A DNA stretch of 64,000 bases, taken from assembly GCF_003966755.1 (NCBI RefSeq), contig NZ_AP018005.1, positions 806,001 to 870,000 of the forward strand, read 5' to 3'. Of the stretch, positions 16,752-25,446 are shown in pieces. The translations under genes and the position numbers were made by a program. Position 1 is the stretch's first letter, and the number at the start of each line of letters is the position of its first letter. This stretch comes from Candidatus Rickettsiella viridis (lineage in GTDB: Bacteria; Pseudomonadota; Gammaproteobacteria; Diplorickettsiales; Diplorickettsiaceae). The notes below the pieces were generated by a model. It was not told where the DNA came from. It saw nothing but the letters and a program-made list of their open reading frames with translations, and ran no database searches.

Positions 16752-17521
16752 CCTACTTCCTTCTTGCGTAAAACCAGTTGAAATACCACGACGATACATA
16801 AAGTAATGGCAAACATCACAGAACAAAGTGCATTTAATTCCGGTTTTAAGCCAATACGTACTAAAGAATAAATATAAAGGGGCAAAATTTGAAAGTCGGG
16901 ACCCGTTACAAAGAAACTGATAATCACATCATCCAGCGATAAAGTAAAACTCAAAAGCCATCCCGCCAAAATAGCTGGCCATAACATAGGAATAATAATG
17001 CGGCGGAAGCTCATAAAATCACTGGCACCTAAGTCCCGCGCTGCTTCAAAAATATTTTTATCTAAACCGGTTAAACGGCTGTAAACCGTCACCGCGACGA
17101 AAGGGATACAAAAAGTAATATGTGAAATTAATAAGGACCAAAATCCTAACTGCATTTTAATAAGAAAAAATAAAATAAGTAAGGAAATTCCCATGACGAT
17201 ATCTGGCGAAACAATTAATACAAACATCAACCCATGTAGCAGTTTTTTTCCAAAAAAAAGATAACGATAAAGACACGTCGCGGCCAAGGTGCCTATACAC
17301 GTCGCCAATGTCGCCGCTAACACACTCACTTCTAAGGAATGCAATGCAACCACGGCTAAATCGTTATCATCGCCTAATTGTTTATACCAATCTAGGGTAA
17401 ATCCATGCCATAAAGAAGAATAAGTCGAATTATTAAATGAGTAAACAATCAAAATAATAATAGGAAAATAAAAAAAGCAGTAAATAGCGGTTAAATAGCT
17501 AAATTTCGCTAATCGATTCAT
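16748..17521 (-). CDS. potC: Spermidine/putrescine ABC permease PotC
   Basis: 257-aa inner-membrane permease with six predicted spans. The cytoplasmic EAA loop (EAARDLGASDFMSFRRIIIP) contacts PotA. Length agrees with E. coli PotC (264). It overlaps potB by 23 bp and potD by 4 bp, so all four pot genes form one translationally coupled unit. Confidence 0.95.
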   Translation of the reverse strand: MNRLAKFSYLTAIYCFFYFPIIILIVYSFNNSTYSSLWHGFTLDWYKQLGDDNDLAVVALHSLEVSVLAATLATCIGTLAATCLYRYLFFGKKLLHGLMFVLIVSPDIVMGISLLILFFLIKMQLGFWSLLISHITFCIPFVAVTVYSRLTGLDKNIFEAARDLGASDFMSFRRIIIPMLWPAILAGWLLSFTLSLDDVIISFFVTGPDFQILPLYIYSLVRIGLKPELNALCSVMFAITLCIVVVFQLVLRKKEVG

Positions 17522-18362
17522 GCTGTTGCCCTATTTTATCTGCGCGTCTATAAATCAACAAAAGGAGTCCCATACTTAAGGTTAATACCATGCTAACCGC
17601 TGACCCTAGTGGCCAATTATGTGCAGATAAGAACTCATTTTGAATAAGATTCCCCACTAACAATGATTTTGCCCCACCTAAAATGTCAGGAATATAAAAC
17701 ATACTCATCGCCGGCAAAAAGACTAAAACAATTCCACCCACAATGCCGGATAAGGTTAAGGGCAAAATAACTCGAGCAAAAATAGTGATGGTATTAGCAC
17801 CTAGATCACGCGCTGCATCAATAAAACGGATATCTAATTTTTCTATATTGGCATACAGCGGTAAAATCATAAAAGGCAAGAGACTATAGACCAAGCCGAT
17901 AATGACCGCGCTGGGTGTATATAAAATAGAAAGCGGTTTATGAATAATACCCAGCGATAGTAAAACCGTATTTAATAAACCTTTTGCTTTTAAAATAGAA
18001 ATAATCGCATAAGTTCGAATTAATGAACTCGTCCAAAAAGGAATAATCACTAAAAATAATAATAGACTTTTATACTTAGATTGCATTCGCGCTAAAAGAT
18101 AAGCAAAAGGATAACCTAGACATAAGCAAATCAGCGTACATAACCCCGCAATACAAAAAGAGTGCCAAAATACTTTAAAATAAATGGGATTAATTAATGC
18201 GCGATAATTTTCTAAGGTAAATTGCCAACGCACCAAATGCACGGGATCGTTTTCTAAACAGCTGGTGATTAAAACCAACAGAATGGGTAATAAGGCAAAT
18301 AGCGATAACCATAGCCAAATCGTCGCAATATTTGTCCATTTAAATAAACGATCAGCCTTCAT
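17499..18362 (-). CDS. potB: Spermidine/putrescine ABC permease PotB
   Basis: 287-aa permease with six spans and the EAA motif (DAARDLGANTITIFARVILP). The start is taken at the ATG 18360-18362 (MKADRLFKWTNI), which overlaps the potA end by 11 bp. The longer frame to 18413 would put 17 codons of shadow sequence inside potA. Second gene of potABCD. Confidence 0.94.
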   Translation of the reverse strand: MKADRLFKWTNIATIWLWLSLFALLPILLVLITSCLENDPVHLVRWQFTLENYRALINPIYFKVFWHSFCIAGLCTLICLCLGYPFAYLLARMQSKYKSLLLFLVIIPFWTSSLIRTYAIISILKAKGLLNTVLLSLGIIHKPLSILYTPSAVIIGLVYSLLPFMILPLYANIEKLDIRFIDAARDLGANTITIFARVILPLTLSGIVGGIVLVFLPAMSMFYIPDILGGAKSLLVGNLIQNEFLSAHNWPLGSAVSMVLTLSMGLLLLIYRRADKIGQQHESISEI

Positions 18363-19449
18363 CTGGTAAAATAACCTCCCATCCTGGAATCCAATGCACC
18401 CATACTGATTCACCGCTATGGAAATCTAATTTCTCATCGTCTTCATTGAAAAACTGTGTTGCTGCCAATAGGGTTTTACTTTCTAGGCGAACCATTAAGT
18501 CCACCGTTGAGCCTTTATAAATTACTTGTTCTACGACGCCAGGAAACATTTGCGAGGTATCAGTAACTTCCGACGGTGACCAAACCTCTAAATCTTCAGG
18601 ACGAACCAAGGTATAGACTTTTTGATCCGGCGTAAAATGACGGCGATTTTTTAAGGTAAACTGTTTTCCTTCAATAATGACATGCATAACATGTTCATCT
18701 ACAGAAACAACTTGAGTTTCAAAAATATTCACTTCACCGATAAAACGTGCAACGCGCAAGCTATGCGGCTCTTCATACACCTCGCGTGGTGTTCCAATCT
18801 GCTCAATGCGTCCCTCGTGCATCACAACCACACGATCGGACATCGATAAAGCTTCTTCTTGATCATGCGTTACAAAGATAAACGTAATTCCCAATTGCGT
18901 TTGTAATTGTTTTAATTCAAGTTGTAGCGTTTTACGCAGGCGATAGTCTAAAGAGCTTAAAGGTTCATCCAGTAAAAGAATAGAGGGGTTATTCACCACA
19001 GCTCGCGCAATGGCAACACGTTGCTGTTGTCCACCACTTAATTGATACGGCTTGCGTTCACTTAAATGCTCCAATTTGACCATTTTAAGCGCATCTGCAA
19101 CTTGCTGCTTAATCGTCGCTTTTGTCACGCCGCCCTTGCACCGCAAACCAAACGCGATATTGTCAAACACATTGAGATGTGGAAATAATGCATAGCTCTG
19201 AAAAACCGTGTTGACGTGCCGTTGTTGCGGTGGCAAACCCTTCACATTTTTCCCATTAATACGAATAATTCCACCATCCGGCTCTTCAAAACCAGATATC
19301 AAACGCAGTAACGTGGTTTTTCCACACCCGCTTGGACCTAGCAAGGTCAAAAATTCACCGTGTTTCACTTCAAAGTGAATATCTTTCAAGATTTCTTGAT
19401 CATGAAATTTTTTGTAAACGCCCTCGAGCTTAAGCACATTCCCATTCAT
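18352..19449 (-). CDS. potA: Spermidine/putrescine ABC transporter ATPase PotA
   Basis: 365-aa cytoplasmic ATPase that powers PotBC. Walker A GPSGCGKTTLLR, Q-loop TVFQSYALFPH, signature LSGGQQQRVAIARA, Walker B ILLLDEPLSSLD and switch FVTHDQEEA are all intact. A C-terminal TOBE-type regulatory domain follows (about residues 280-365). It leads the potABCD operon. The gene upstream (19599) is unrelated, with about 150 bp between. Confidence 0.97.
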   Translation of the reverse strand: MNGNVLKLEGVYKKFHDQEILKDIHFEVKHGEFLTLLGPSGCGKTTLLRLISGFEEPDGGIIRINGKNVKGLPPQQRHVNTVFQSYALFPHLNVFDNIAFGLRCKGGVTKATIKQQVADALKMVKLEHLSERKPYQLSGGQQQRVAIARAVVNNPSILLLDEPLSSLDYRLRKTLQLELKQLQTQLGITFIFVTHDQEEALSMSDRVVVMHEGRIEQIGTPREVYEEPHSLRVARFIGEVNIFETQVVSVDEHVMHVIIEGKQFTLKNRRHFTPDQKVYTLVRPEDLEVWSPSEVTDTSQMFPGVVEQVIYKGSTVDLMVRLESKTLLAATQFFNEDDEKLDFHSGESVWVHWIPGWEVILPDEG

Positions 19450-19598
19450 TAAATAGGCAACCTCATGTCAGGGTGGAATGGTAAAATCGAGAGCGATTAT
19501 GCAATGTGTAGCTGGCTATGTCTACTTTTTGTATTTAGGCAAATGCTTGCCCATGCGCTTTCTTTACAAATCAACTATTCAAGTGATTGATAAAAATT

Positions 19599-20336
19599 TT
19601 ACCGGGGACGAAGGGCTTGATAAATTGCAGGCGCTGGTTCGTTTTCTAAGGTGTTTACGATCGGCTTAACTCTACGATTAGCAAATTCTTCGGTGGCTTC
19701 AGACTGCCCATACAAAACCGCCGATGCAGCCGCTTGTATTTGCTTATCCATTTTTGTCGCTTCAGTTTTTTGTTTTTGAATACCTGCAGGTGCTTTCCAC
19801 ATCGCTAAAATAGCAGCATATTCAGGTTGCTTATTAATATACTGCAGACAATCCAACACGTTGCTTTCTAATTCTTGTGGCATTCCTATAAATAAGGATG
19901 GCATGTTATCTACATAAGCGAGGTCTTTTTCTGTGCTACCTTCCTTTAACTTCCCAGTATTGGTATCGATAAGAATCCTATACATAAATTGCTTATAGCT
20001 TGGCTCAATAATGAGGTCGGAGCCCTTCTCTCTCAAGTAATAGTGATCTGGATTAGGGCTCACTTTTTCAAAAGAAGTGATAGCGGGAGAAATATTCTCT
20101 TGCAAATACGTTAACACGGCATCGCAAGCTTCTCCGCAAAAACCATGCCGGTAAACCTCGGTGATATCCTTCTCAAGTTTTGGCATACTATAGCCTGGAT
20201 CTTCCATTAAATCACGCATTAACGCTTCAGTTCCCTGATTATTTAATACCGCTTTTTTGGTGACCGCCTGGTCCAATTTATATTGAATTTCTTTTATTTT
20301 AGCGAGAAAAGCATGGCATTTAATGATTACCACCAT
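19599..20336 (-). CDS. Unknown protein, possible papain/transglutaminase-like fold
   Basis: About 245 aa from the ATG at 20334-20336; a TTG start five codons earlier is also possible and neither has a clear ribosome site. The middle reads HGFCGEACDAVLTYL (C67 and C71 before a helix), then DHYYLREKGSDLIIEPSYKQF, with H98 in a strand followed by a strand ending E111-P. This Cys/His/acidic order with a D/E-P turn recalls papain- or transglutaminase-like toxins and effectors, where the last element is usually D-P-T. Then LFIGMPQELES and an Ala/Glu-rich tail. The fold is a motif-level guess. It lies downstream of the 314-aa gene and the ExoY-like cyclase on the same strand. Confidence 0.5.
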   Translation of the reverse strand: MVVIIKCHAFLAKIKEIQYKLDQAVTKKAVLNNQGTEALMRDLMEDPGYSMPKLEKDITEVYRHGFCGEACDAVLTYLQENISPAITSFEKVSPNPDHYYLREKGSDLIIEPSYKQFMYRILIDTNTGKLKEGSTEKDLAYVDNMPSLFIGMPQELESNVLDCLQYINKQPEYAAILAMWKAPAGIQKQKTEATKMDKQIQAAASAVLYGQSEATEEFANRRVKPIVNTLENEPAPAIYQALRPR

Positions 20337-20419
20337 ATTATCTATGGGCAATGATATCTATTTTTTATTAATATAATATTAAATGATATTTATAAAATAG
20401 ATTATAGGCGGGGGTTGCT

Positions 20420-21364
20420 CTAGTGAGAAGGCAAGCTAAGCGGTCTATTTCCTATCGTTAATGAAGAAAGATGCTCTTTAATCTGATTAATATCAGATGT
20501 TGGTAATTTTATTAATACATTTAACCCAAAACTAAATTCAGTACCCTGAATAACTAACTGAGCATTATTTTTTGTCTGTTCATACAATGTATCAATTTTA
20601 TTGATACTATCTTTAGCGGCTAGCAAATATAATTGCTGTGAATCACTTAAATTTACATTTTCTTCTTCTGTTAAGCTAACTTTTTTTGCTAAAAATTGTA
20701 ATTCAATGGCTTTTGAATAGGCGTAATGATAAACAAATTTTAAGTAGTGAAAAAATACATTATTAGTATCGTTCGATGCCCATAAATTGATGGTTTCCGC
20801 TAATTTTTCAAGTCGATGGTGTAAATACAATCTAGTTTCATCAAGTTGAGGCAGGGGAGCGATTTTTCCCTCTACACTATCTGTTAACTCATTTAACTGA
20901 TTAAATATTTTTATTAGGGCATACTCGATAACAAAAGGGTTATTCGTCGTATCGCCAAAACTTTCTTTATTAATATACAAGAAGTTCTGCCAATCTTGTA
21001 ATGTCATATCAGGAACAAACTCTTTATCACAGAGTAGAGTATAATATTGTAAAAGCTGGCAGGCATAGCGCACGAAGGCCACCGTATTGCTATCACCCGC
21101 TAATCGTTTTATTAGCTGAGAAAAATCTAATTTTGCTCTAGCCAGCGGCTCCTCACTTTCGATTCGAGTCTTTAAGATTTTATTACCTAAATTTATTATT
21201 AAAGCCGATATTAAAGATAGCTTAGCTTTAGAAATACTCGCAATTTCTTCGGTGTTATATCCAGAAACTCTAATAGCCGTTAATAGCGCAGTCAGCTCAG
21301 AAAGCGTCTTGTTCTTATCTATACCCTCTTGTGGCTTTAATTTATATGAGAATAATCCGAGCAT
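20420..21364 (-). CDS. Unknown all-helical 314-aa protein
   Basis: Not recognised. Started at the ATG 21362-21364 (MLGLFSYKLKPQEG), which has AAGG upstream; the frame continues to 21412 without a ribosome site. The protein is almost entirely amphipathic helix (for example LSELTALLTAIRVSGYNTEE, LYLHHRLEKLAETINLWASN) with no signal peptide, membrane span or cysteine motif. It lies between the ExoY-like cyclase and the 19599 gene, all on the same strand, so the three could be one accessory set. Effector status is inferred from context only. Confidence 0.6.
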   Translation of the reverse strand: MLGLFSYKLKPQEGIDKNKTLSELTALLTAIRVSGYNTEEIASISKAKLSLISALIINLGNKILKTRIESEEPLARAKLDFSQLIKRLAGDSNTVAFVRYACQLLQYYTLLCDKEFVPDMTLQDWQNFLYINKESFGDTTNNPFVIEYALIKIFNQLNELTDSVEGKIAPLPQLDETRLYLHHRLEKLAETINLWASNDTNNVFFHYLKFVYHYAYSKAIELQFLAKKVSLTEEENVNLSDSQQLYLLAAKDSINKIDTLYEQTKNNAQLVIQGTEFSFGLNVLIKLPTSDINQIKEHLSSLTIGNRPLSLPSH

Positions 21365-21467
21365 GGGAAACCTTATTGATATTAGCGAAAATAAATTAAC
21401 ATACCTTGGCATCTATAGCTTATAACACATAGGTTTAGATAACTGTTTAATCGCTTTACACTCAGAG

Positions 21468-21617
21468 CTGTCGTCCTGCGGCCGCTGTTATCTGGCCATC
21501 TTCCTTTGGATTGACCAAAGGATTGACCGCTACTCAAGGACGTCGTCCCGTGGCTTGACCCCGGGATCCATAAAAACTAGCCTATGGACCCTGGCTTTCG
21601 CCAGGGCGACGACCCTG
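21468..21617. repeat. Palindromic intergenic repeat, family 2 (GTCGTCC-CGG-TTGACC type)
   Basis: Several overlapping modules: GTCGTCCTGCGGCCGC, GTCGTCCCGTGGCTTGACC, CGGGATCCATAAAAACTAG, GGACCCTGGCTTTCGCCAGG and GCGACGACC. The same words recur at 23797-23871, 50994-51066, 60207-60378 and, decayed, 46620-46660. It fills most of the gap between the 314-aa gene and the cyclase. Confidence 0.85.
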
Positions 21618-21653
21618 TGTCGTTAGCTTTATAGTAAAAGCTATAGGTAAAAA

Positions 21654-22832
21654 TTAAAATGCTTTCATTCTAAACGCTGCGTTTTCCTCCGCGTGATAAG
21701 GAGAGTCTTGTAAGCGATGATAAAAATCAGCTAATTCTTTTTGATCACTGACCATAGCTGGCTGTGTTTGCCCTGGCGAATAAACCCGTATAGGGAAATC
21801 AGGTCCGGGTGTATAAGGATTTGCTGTCTCCGTACCATGCCATACTAATGCTTCTCCTGTATAGCCAGCTTTTTTGAGAGTCTTATTAAGTTGCTCAACA
21901 ATTTTAAGTTCAGGAATAGATATATTTCCTTTAGCTGGATCCATAGTCGTTGCTCCATCGCTTCTACGCATTGAATCTACACATTGTTGCCAACGCTGCG
22001 TAACGGATTGGCTTGCCCCTGCTTTGATCTGAGCATGAATAACCATTGGTCTATTAACAACCGATTGATTTTTATGCGTGTAAATACCGAATAAATCATA
22101 ATCCGCTGTTACAGCTGCTTTTATCCCTGCTCCGCCTGGGTTAGCCAACGCCATCAGAGGCTTATTATCGTACCAAACTTCCCAAAAATTGAGATCTTCT
22201 TGATTTTGTTTAAGCACAAAACAGTGAGCGTCACCATCATAAATAGATTCTATACGCTTAATTTTAATATCATTTTGTTCCAATTCTTCTTTAATAGAGA
22301 TAAATCCCTGGGTCTCTAGCATGTTAACGCGACCAGTCGTCACATTTAATTGAACGAGCTCACATCCAGAAGCCAAGGACTTTTGGATACGCTTTGCCTG
22401 TTCTTTAGCATCTTTTTTACCACCTTTGCCAAATAAAGGCTCTTGCATAATAAATCCAGCTGTTATGCCTGCGCTACTAGATTTTGCTTTAAGGAAAAGT
22501 GTTTTAGTATCATACCCTTCCTCAATCAGTTGGAATGCCATAGGATTAACCGGGCGTACGGCAACAATAACCTTGTTATCATCAACAGTACGTTGTATCC
22601 CTTGCTCAAAAGGTAACGGTTGAAAATTCGCACTGCCACCATCTAAACTATCATATCCCCTATCATACCTTTCATAACCTTCATCAATTTGCAATGCCTG
22701 CGGTTTAACTGCACGGATGGCAATAATAAGCCCGGTTTCATCGACAAATTTCTGAATAATCTCTTCATACGTTAAATATTTAAAAGGCTCATTGGTATCA
22801 TTACAATTAAAAAAAGTTAATTTTTTCGACAT
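21654..22832 (-). CDS. ExoY / edema-factor-like nucleotidyl cyclase
   Basis: 392-aa protein with the catalytic layout of the anthrax edema factor / ExoY / MARTX cyclases, host-activated toxins that make cAMP or cGMP. VIVAVRPVNPMAFQLIEEGY (88-107) parallels ExoY VVIGIRPVNPLSTTLLEEGF. K110 and K117 match the ATP-binding lysine pair (7 apart, as ExoY K81/K88). TADYDLF holds D244 and D246, the metal-binding aspartates. KGNISIPELKIVEQLN matches the RGNIT-type helix. WHGTETANPY gives H332 and N338, spaced as edema factor H577/N583. There is no signal peptide, as expected for a type III/IV substrate. Residues 25-53 are a partial repeat of 79-107. Flanked by palindromic repeats and other accessory genes. 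Eukaryotic cofactor, product and secretion are unknown. Confidence 0.88.
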   Translation of the reverse strand: MSKKLTFFNCNDTNEPFKYLTYEEIIQKFVDETGLIIAIRAVKPQALQIDEGYERYDRGYDSLDGGSANFQPLPFEQGIQRTVDDNKVIVAVRPVNPMAFQLIEEGYDTKTLFLKAKSSSAGITAGFIMQEPLFGKGGKKDAKEQAKRIQKSLASGCELVQLNVTTGRVNMLETQGFISIKEELEQNDIKIKRIESIYDGDAHCFVLKQNQEDLNFWEVWYDNKPLMALANPGGAGIKAAVTADYDLFGIYTHKNQSVVNRPMVIHAQIKAGASQSVTQRWQQCVDSMRRSDGATTMDPAKGNISIPELKIVEQLNKTLKKAGYTGEALVWHGTETANPYTPGPDFPIRVYSPGQTQPAMVSDQKELADFYHRLQDSPYHAEENAAFRMKAF

Positions 22833-22986
22833 TTTTTACCCCAGATCTTAAAAAAGGAGTGAGTGTAAAAAAGTATCCTTAAACAAATATGACTAAAAAA
22901 TTAAGGGAAAATGAATTAATAAATACTTAATCTGAAAAAAAAATCGATTAATTCAGCTTAAATTCAGATGATTTTGAATAGAAAAA

Positions 22987-23763
22987 TTAAATTAAATGAA
23001 TCGTAGGCGCAGGAATAGAGAACGTCTCAGGATAAAAAACGTGGGAGAGGTATAAGCCATTAGGATGCGCGGTTACCGCTGCTTTTGTCCGATCTTTTGC
23101 TAATAACACGGTTTCAGCCCAAACAGGTTCTCGTTGGCCCGAACCTATCAGCATTAATACACCCACAATATTTCGCACCATATGATGTAAAAAAGCATTG
23201 GCTTGTATATCAATGAGAATTAAATTGGATTGTGCTCGGCTTATTTTAAGATGTTGTACCTGTCTATGACTGCTTTTAGATTGACAACTCATGGCACGAA
23301 ATGAGCTGAAATCATGCTCACCGATTAAATAATTAGCCGCAGCTTGCATCGAGGTTTCATTCAAAGGGTAATAACAGTGGGTAGTTTGTTGATTCCATAG
23401 CGCACTGGCTAATGGCTGATTATAAATAAGATAACGATAGCGACGTGCGATAGCTGAAAATCGGGCATGGAATTCATCTGGCACTTCGCGTACCCAATCA
23501 ATGCGGATATCGGCTGGAAGATGGCTATTAATGCCTAAAACCCACGCTCTATCATTTCGTATAGCAACAGTATCAAAATGCGCTACCTGCCCTAATGCAT
23601 GCACACCTTTATCGGTACGCCCGGCACAGGTCAGTGCAATAGGATGATCGGCTACTGTTGCAATCGCTGCTTCTACGGTCGATTGAACGGTTTGCAATCC
23701 TGCTTGTGTTTGCCATCCATGATAGTGAGTACCTTGATAGGAAATACCGAGTGCAATTCTCAT
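22987..23763 (-). CDS. truA: tRNA pseudouridine(38-40) synthase
   Basis: Converts uridines 38-40 of the tRNA anticodon stem to pseudouridine. The 258-aa product has the catalytic aspartate in CAGRTDKGVHALGQVAHF and the usual FSSFRAMSCQSKSSHR and HHMVRNIVGVLM segments. I start at the ATG 23761-23763 (MRIALGISYQGTHYHGW); an ATG three codons upstream is equally possible. The longer frame to 23832 reads out of a family-2 palindromic repeat (WTPAFAGATS) and is not native. Confidence 0.95.
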   Translation of the reverse strand: MRIALGISYQGTHYHGWQTQAGLQTVQSTVEAAIATVADHPIALTCAGRTDKGVHALGQVAHFDTVAIRNDRAWVLGINSHLPADIRIDWVREVPDEFHARFSAIARRYRYLIYNQPLASALWNQQTTHCYYPLNETSMQAAANYLIGEHDFSSFRAMSCQSKSSHRQVQHLKISRAQSNLILIDIQANAFLHHMVRNIVGVLMLIGSGQREPVWAETVLLAKDRTKAAVTAHPNGLYLSHVFYPETFSIPAPTIHLI

Positions 23764-23796
23764 TAAAACCATCGTCTTTTGATTAACTTCGTTGTT

Positions 23797-23871
23797 GGAC
23801 GTCGCCCCGGCGAAAGCCGGGGTCCAGAACATACTTTAATTTGGATTCCGCGGTCAAGCCGCGGAACGACA
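23797..23871. repeat. Palindromic intergenic repeat, family 2
   Basis: GGACGTCGCCCCGGCGAAAG opens it, with CCGGGGTCCAG and then ATTCCGCGGTCAAGCCGCGG. Two hairpin modules lie between cpoB and truA. Read on the - strand it creates the WTPAFAGAT peptide often seen as false N-termini. Confidence 0.85.
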
Positions 23872-23887
23872 ACTTTGGGGAGATAGT

Positions 23888-24826
23888 CTACACTTTACTC
23901 TTAGCCACTATATTCGCATTAGCGGCCGAAATCATGGCTTGAAACTGCTGCAACCTCGCTTGTGCGGCTTGAGCCGCTTTAGAGTCTGGATAGCGTTGAA
24001 TTATTTTTTTAAAGGTATCCATTGCTGTGGATTTTTCGCCTTTAGCAAAATAAGCTAAACCTAATTGTAAAAGTGCATCTGGAATGCGAGCATCTTGTGG
24101 ATAGGCCGCGGTAAAATGATTAAATCGGCCGATTGATTGTTCAGGCTGCCCTTGTAATAAATACAGTTGGCCTAAAAAATAATTGGCATTAGGAAGATTA
24201 ATATCCGCAGGGTATTTCTTGATAAAATCCTCAAATCCCTGAATAGCTAGCGGGTATTGTTTATTTTTTAGCAGTTGAAAAGCCGCTTGATAAGCACGTT
24301 CGCCCACGGCGGTTGCTGCCCCAGGAATCGGATTAACTGACGTTTTAACTGCCGCAGCCGGCGCTGAAAGATTTGTGTGAGTGGCGTTAGCTACTGGTGA
24401 TGAACTTGGGTTTACAGTGGATCCCGCAGAAACAGGAGCGGTTCTAGAGGTTAATCGTTTATCTATATCTTGATATTGGCTTCGAATTTGATCTTCTAAT
24501 AATTTTATACGATGTTGCTGTTCTTCTAGTTTACCTTGTAGCACTTGTACCTTTTGTGTCAAATCATCCACTTGTACTAGTAATGGATTTAGATTAGCAA
24601 TTTGTTGTTCTTGAATGGAAAGGCGCTGTCCTAGTGAAAACGAGGACTTATTGTTGGCTGCAGAGTTAGCTGCATTCTCTGTATCCTTTGGCACAGGAGA
24701 AGATGCCGTCGATGAGGGCGCAGAATCATCACCATCATCATAGGCATCAACAACAGGCGCTATGGCGTAAGCGCCTATACTAATACAAAAACCTAATAAC
24801 AAAATACTAGCTCTAATAAATTTCAT
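23888..24826 (-). CDS. cpoB: Tol-Pal accessory TPR protein CpoB (YbgF)
   Basis: Periplasmic protein that couples peptidoglycan synthesis with outer-membrane constriction. The 312-aa product has a signal peptide (ASILLLGFCISIGAYA), an N-terminal coiled coil for trimerisation (about residues 70-120, LSIQEQQIANLNPL ... HRIKLLEDQIRSQ), an Ala/Ser/Pro linker, and three C-terminal TPR units (AYQAAFQLLKNKQYPLAIQG onward). It is larger than E. coli CpoB (263) mainly in the linker. It ends the tolB-pal-cpoB unit, 48 bp after pal. Confidence 0.92.
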   Translation of the reverse strand: MKFIRASILLLGFCISIGAYAIAPVVDAYDDGDDSAPSSTASSPVPKDTENAANSAANNKSSFSLGQRLSIQEQQIANLNPLLVQVDDLTQKVQVLQGKLEEQQHRIKLLEDQIRSQYQDIDKRLTSRTAPVSAGSTVNPSSSPVANATHTNLSAPAAAVKTSVNPIPGAATAVGERAYQAAFQLLKNKQYPLAIQGFEDFIKKYPADINLPNANYFLGQLYLLQGQPEQSIGRFNHFTAAYPQDARIPDALLQLGLAYFAKGEKSTAMDTFKKIIQRYPDSKAAQAAQARLQQFQAMISAANANIVAKSKV

Positions 24827-24874
24827 TGATTAAGTTCCTAACTAATTTAAGCGGCTTGAACACGCCGCATTGAG

Positions 24875-25423
24875 TTACTCTTTGTCCATAATAACAGGCG
24901 CTTGGTATTGTAAATTGGCGCGGCGGTTTTTTGAATAATCCGCTTCGGAGTGGCCAAACGCAACCGGTTTTTCTGCACCATAGCTCACGAGGCTAATTTG
25001 ATTCTTATTTACACGATTCGATTGCAAAAAATTTGCAACGCTCAATGCGCGTCGTTGACCTAAAGCAATATTATATTCACGACTACCACGCTCATCGGTA
25101 TTACCCGCTATTAAGATTTTAGCTTGTGGATGCCTAATTAGGTAATGTGCCTGTATTCTTAGTGAAGGAATAGCATTGCTTTGAATAGCACTACTATCAA
25201 ATTCGAAATAATACGTTTGATTTCCTACTTTAAGAGGGTTGGTATTAGCTTCATCTGCATAAAAACTACTCACATCTCCGGCTCCGCCGATCATAGCTTT
25301 ATCTGAGTTTTGCCCCGCATTCAGGTTCCCTTCTCCCAACTCATCTTTCCCTGTTGAACAAGCCGCCAAAATAAAAAAGCTTGCACTGATTGCACTTATT
25401 TTTAGGATTTTTTTAATTAACAT
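24875..25423 (-). CDS. pal: Peptidoglycan-associated lipoprotein Pal
   Basis: Outer-membrane lipoprotein that binds peptidoglycan and TolB. The 182-aa product has a lipoprotein signal with lipobox LAAC (C22), then an OmpA-like domain with YYFEFDSSAI, AGNTDERGSREYNIALGQRR (peptidoglycan-binding D and R) and VSYGAEKPVAFG. Start preceded by a GGAGAAAATC-type ribosome site. It lies 23 bp after tolB. Confidence 0.96.
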   Translation of the reverse strand: MLIKKILKISAISASFFILAACSTGKDELGEGNLNAGQNSDKAMIGGAGDVSSFYADEANTNPLKVGNQTYYFEFDSSAIQSNAIPSLRIQAHYLIRHPQAKILIAGNTDERGSREYNIALGQRRALSVANFLQSNRVNKNQISLVSYGAEKPVAFGHSEADYSKNRRANLQYQAPVIMDKE

Positions 25424-25446
25424 TGATTTTCTCCATTAAGATTTTG

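Noticed and set aside
23764..23832. Longer N-terminus for TruA
   Set aside because: The added residues (FWTPAFAGATS) are the translation of a family-2 repeat, and the conserved enzyme starts at MRIALGISY.
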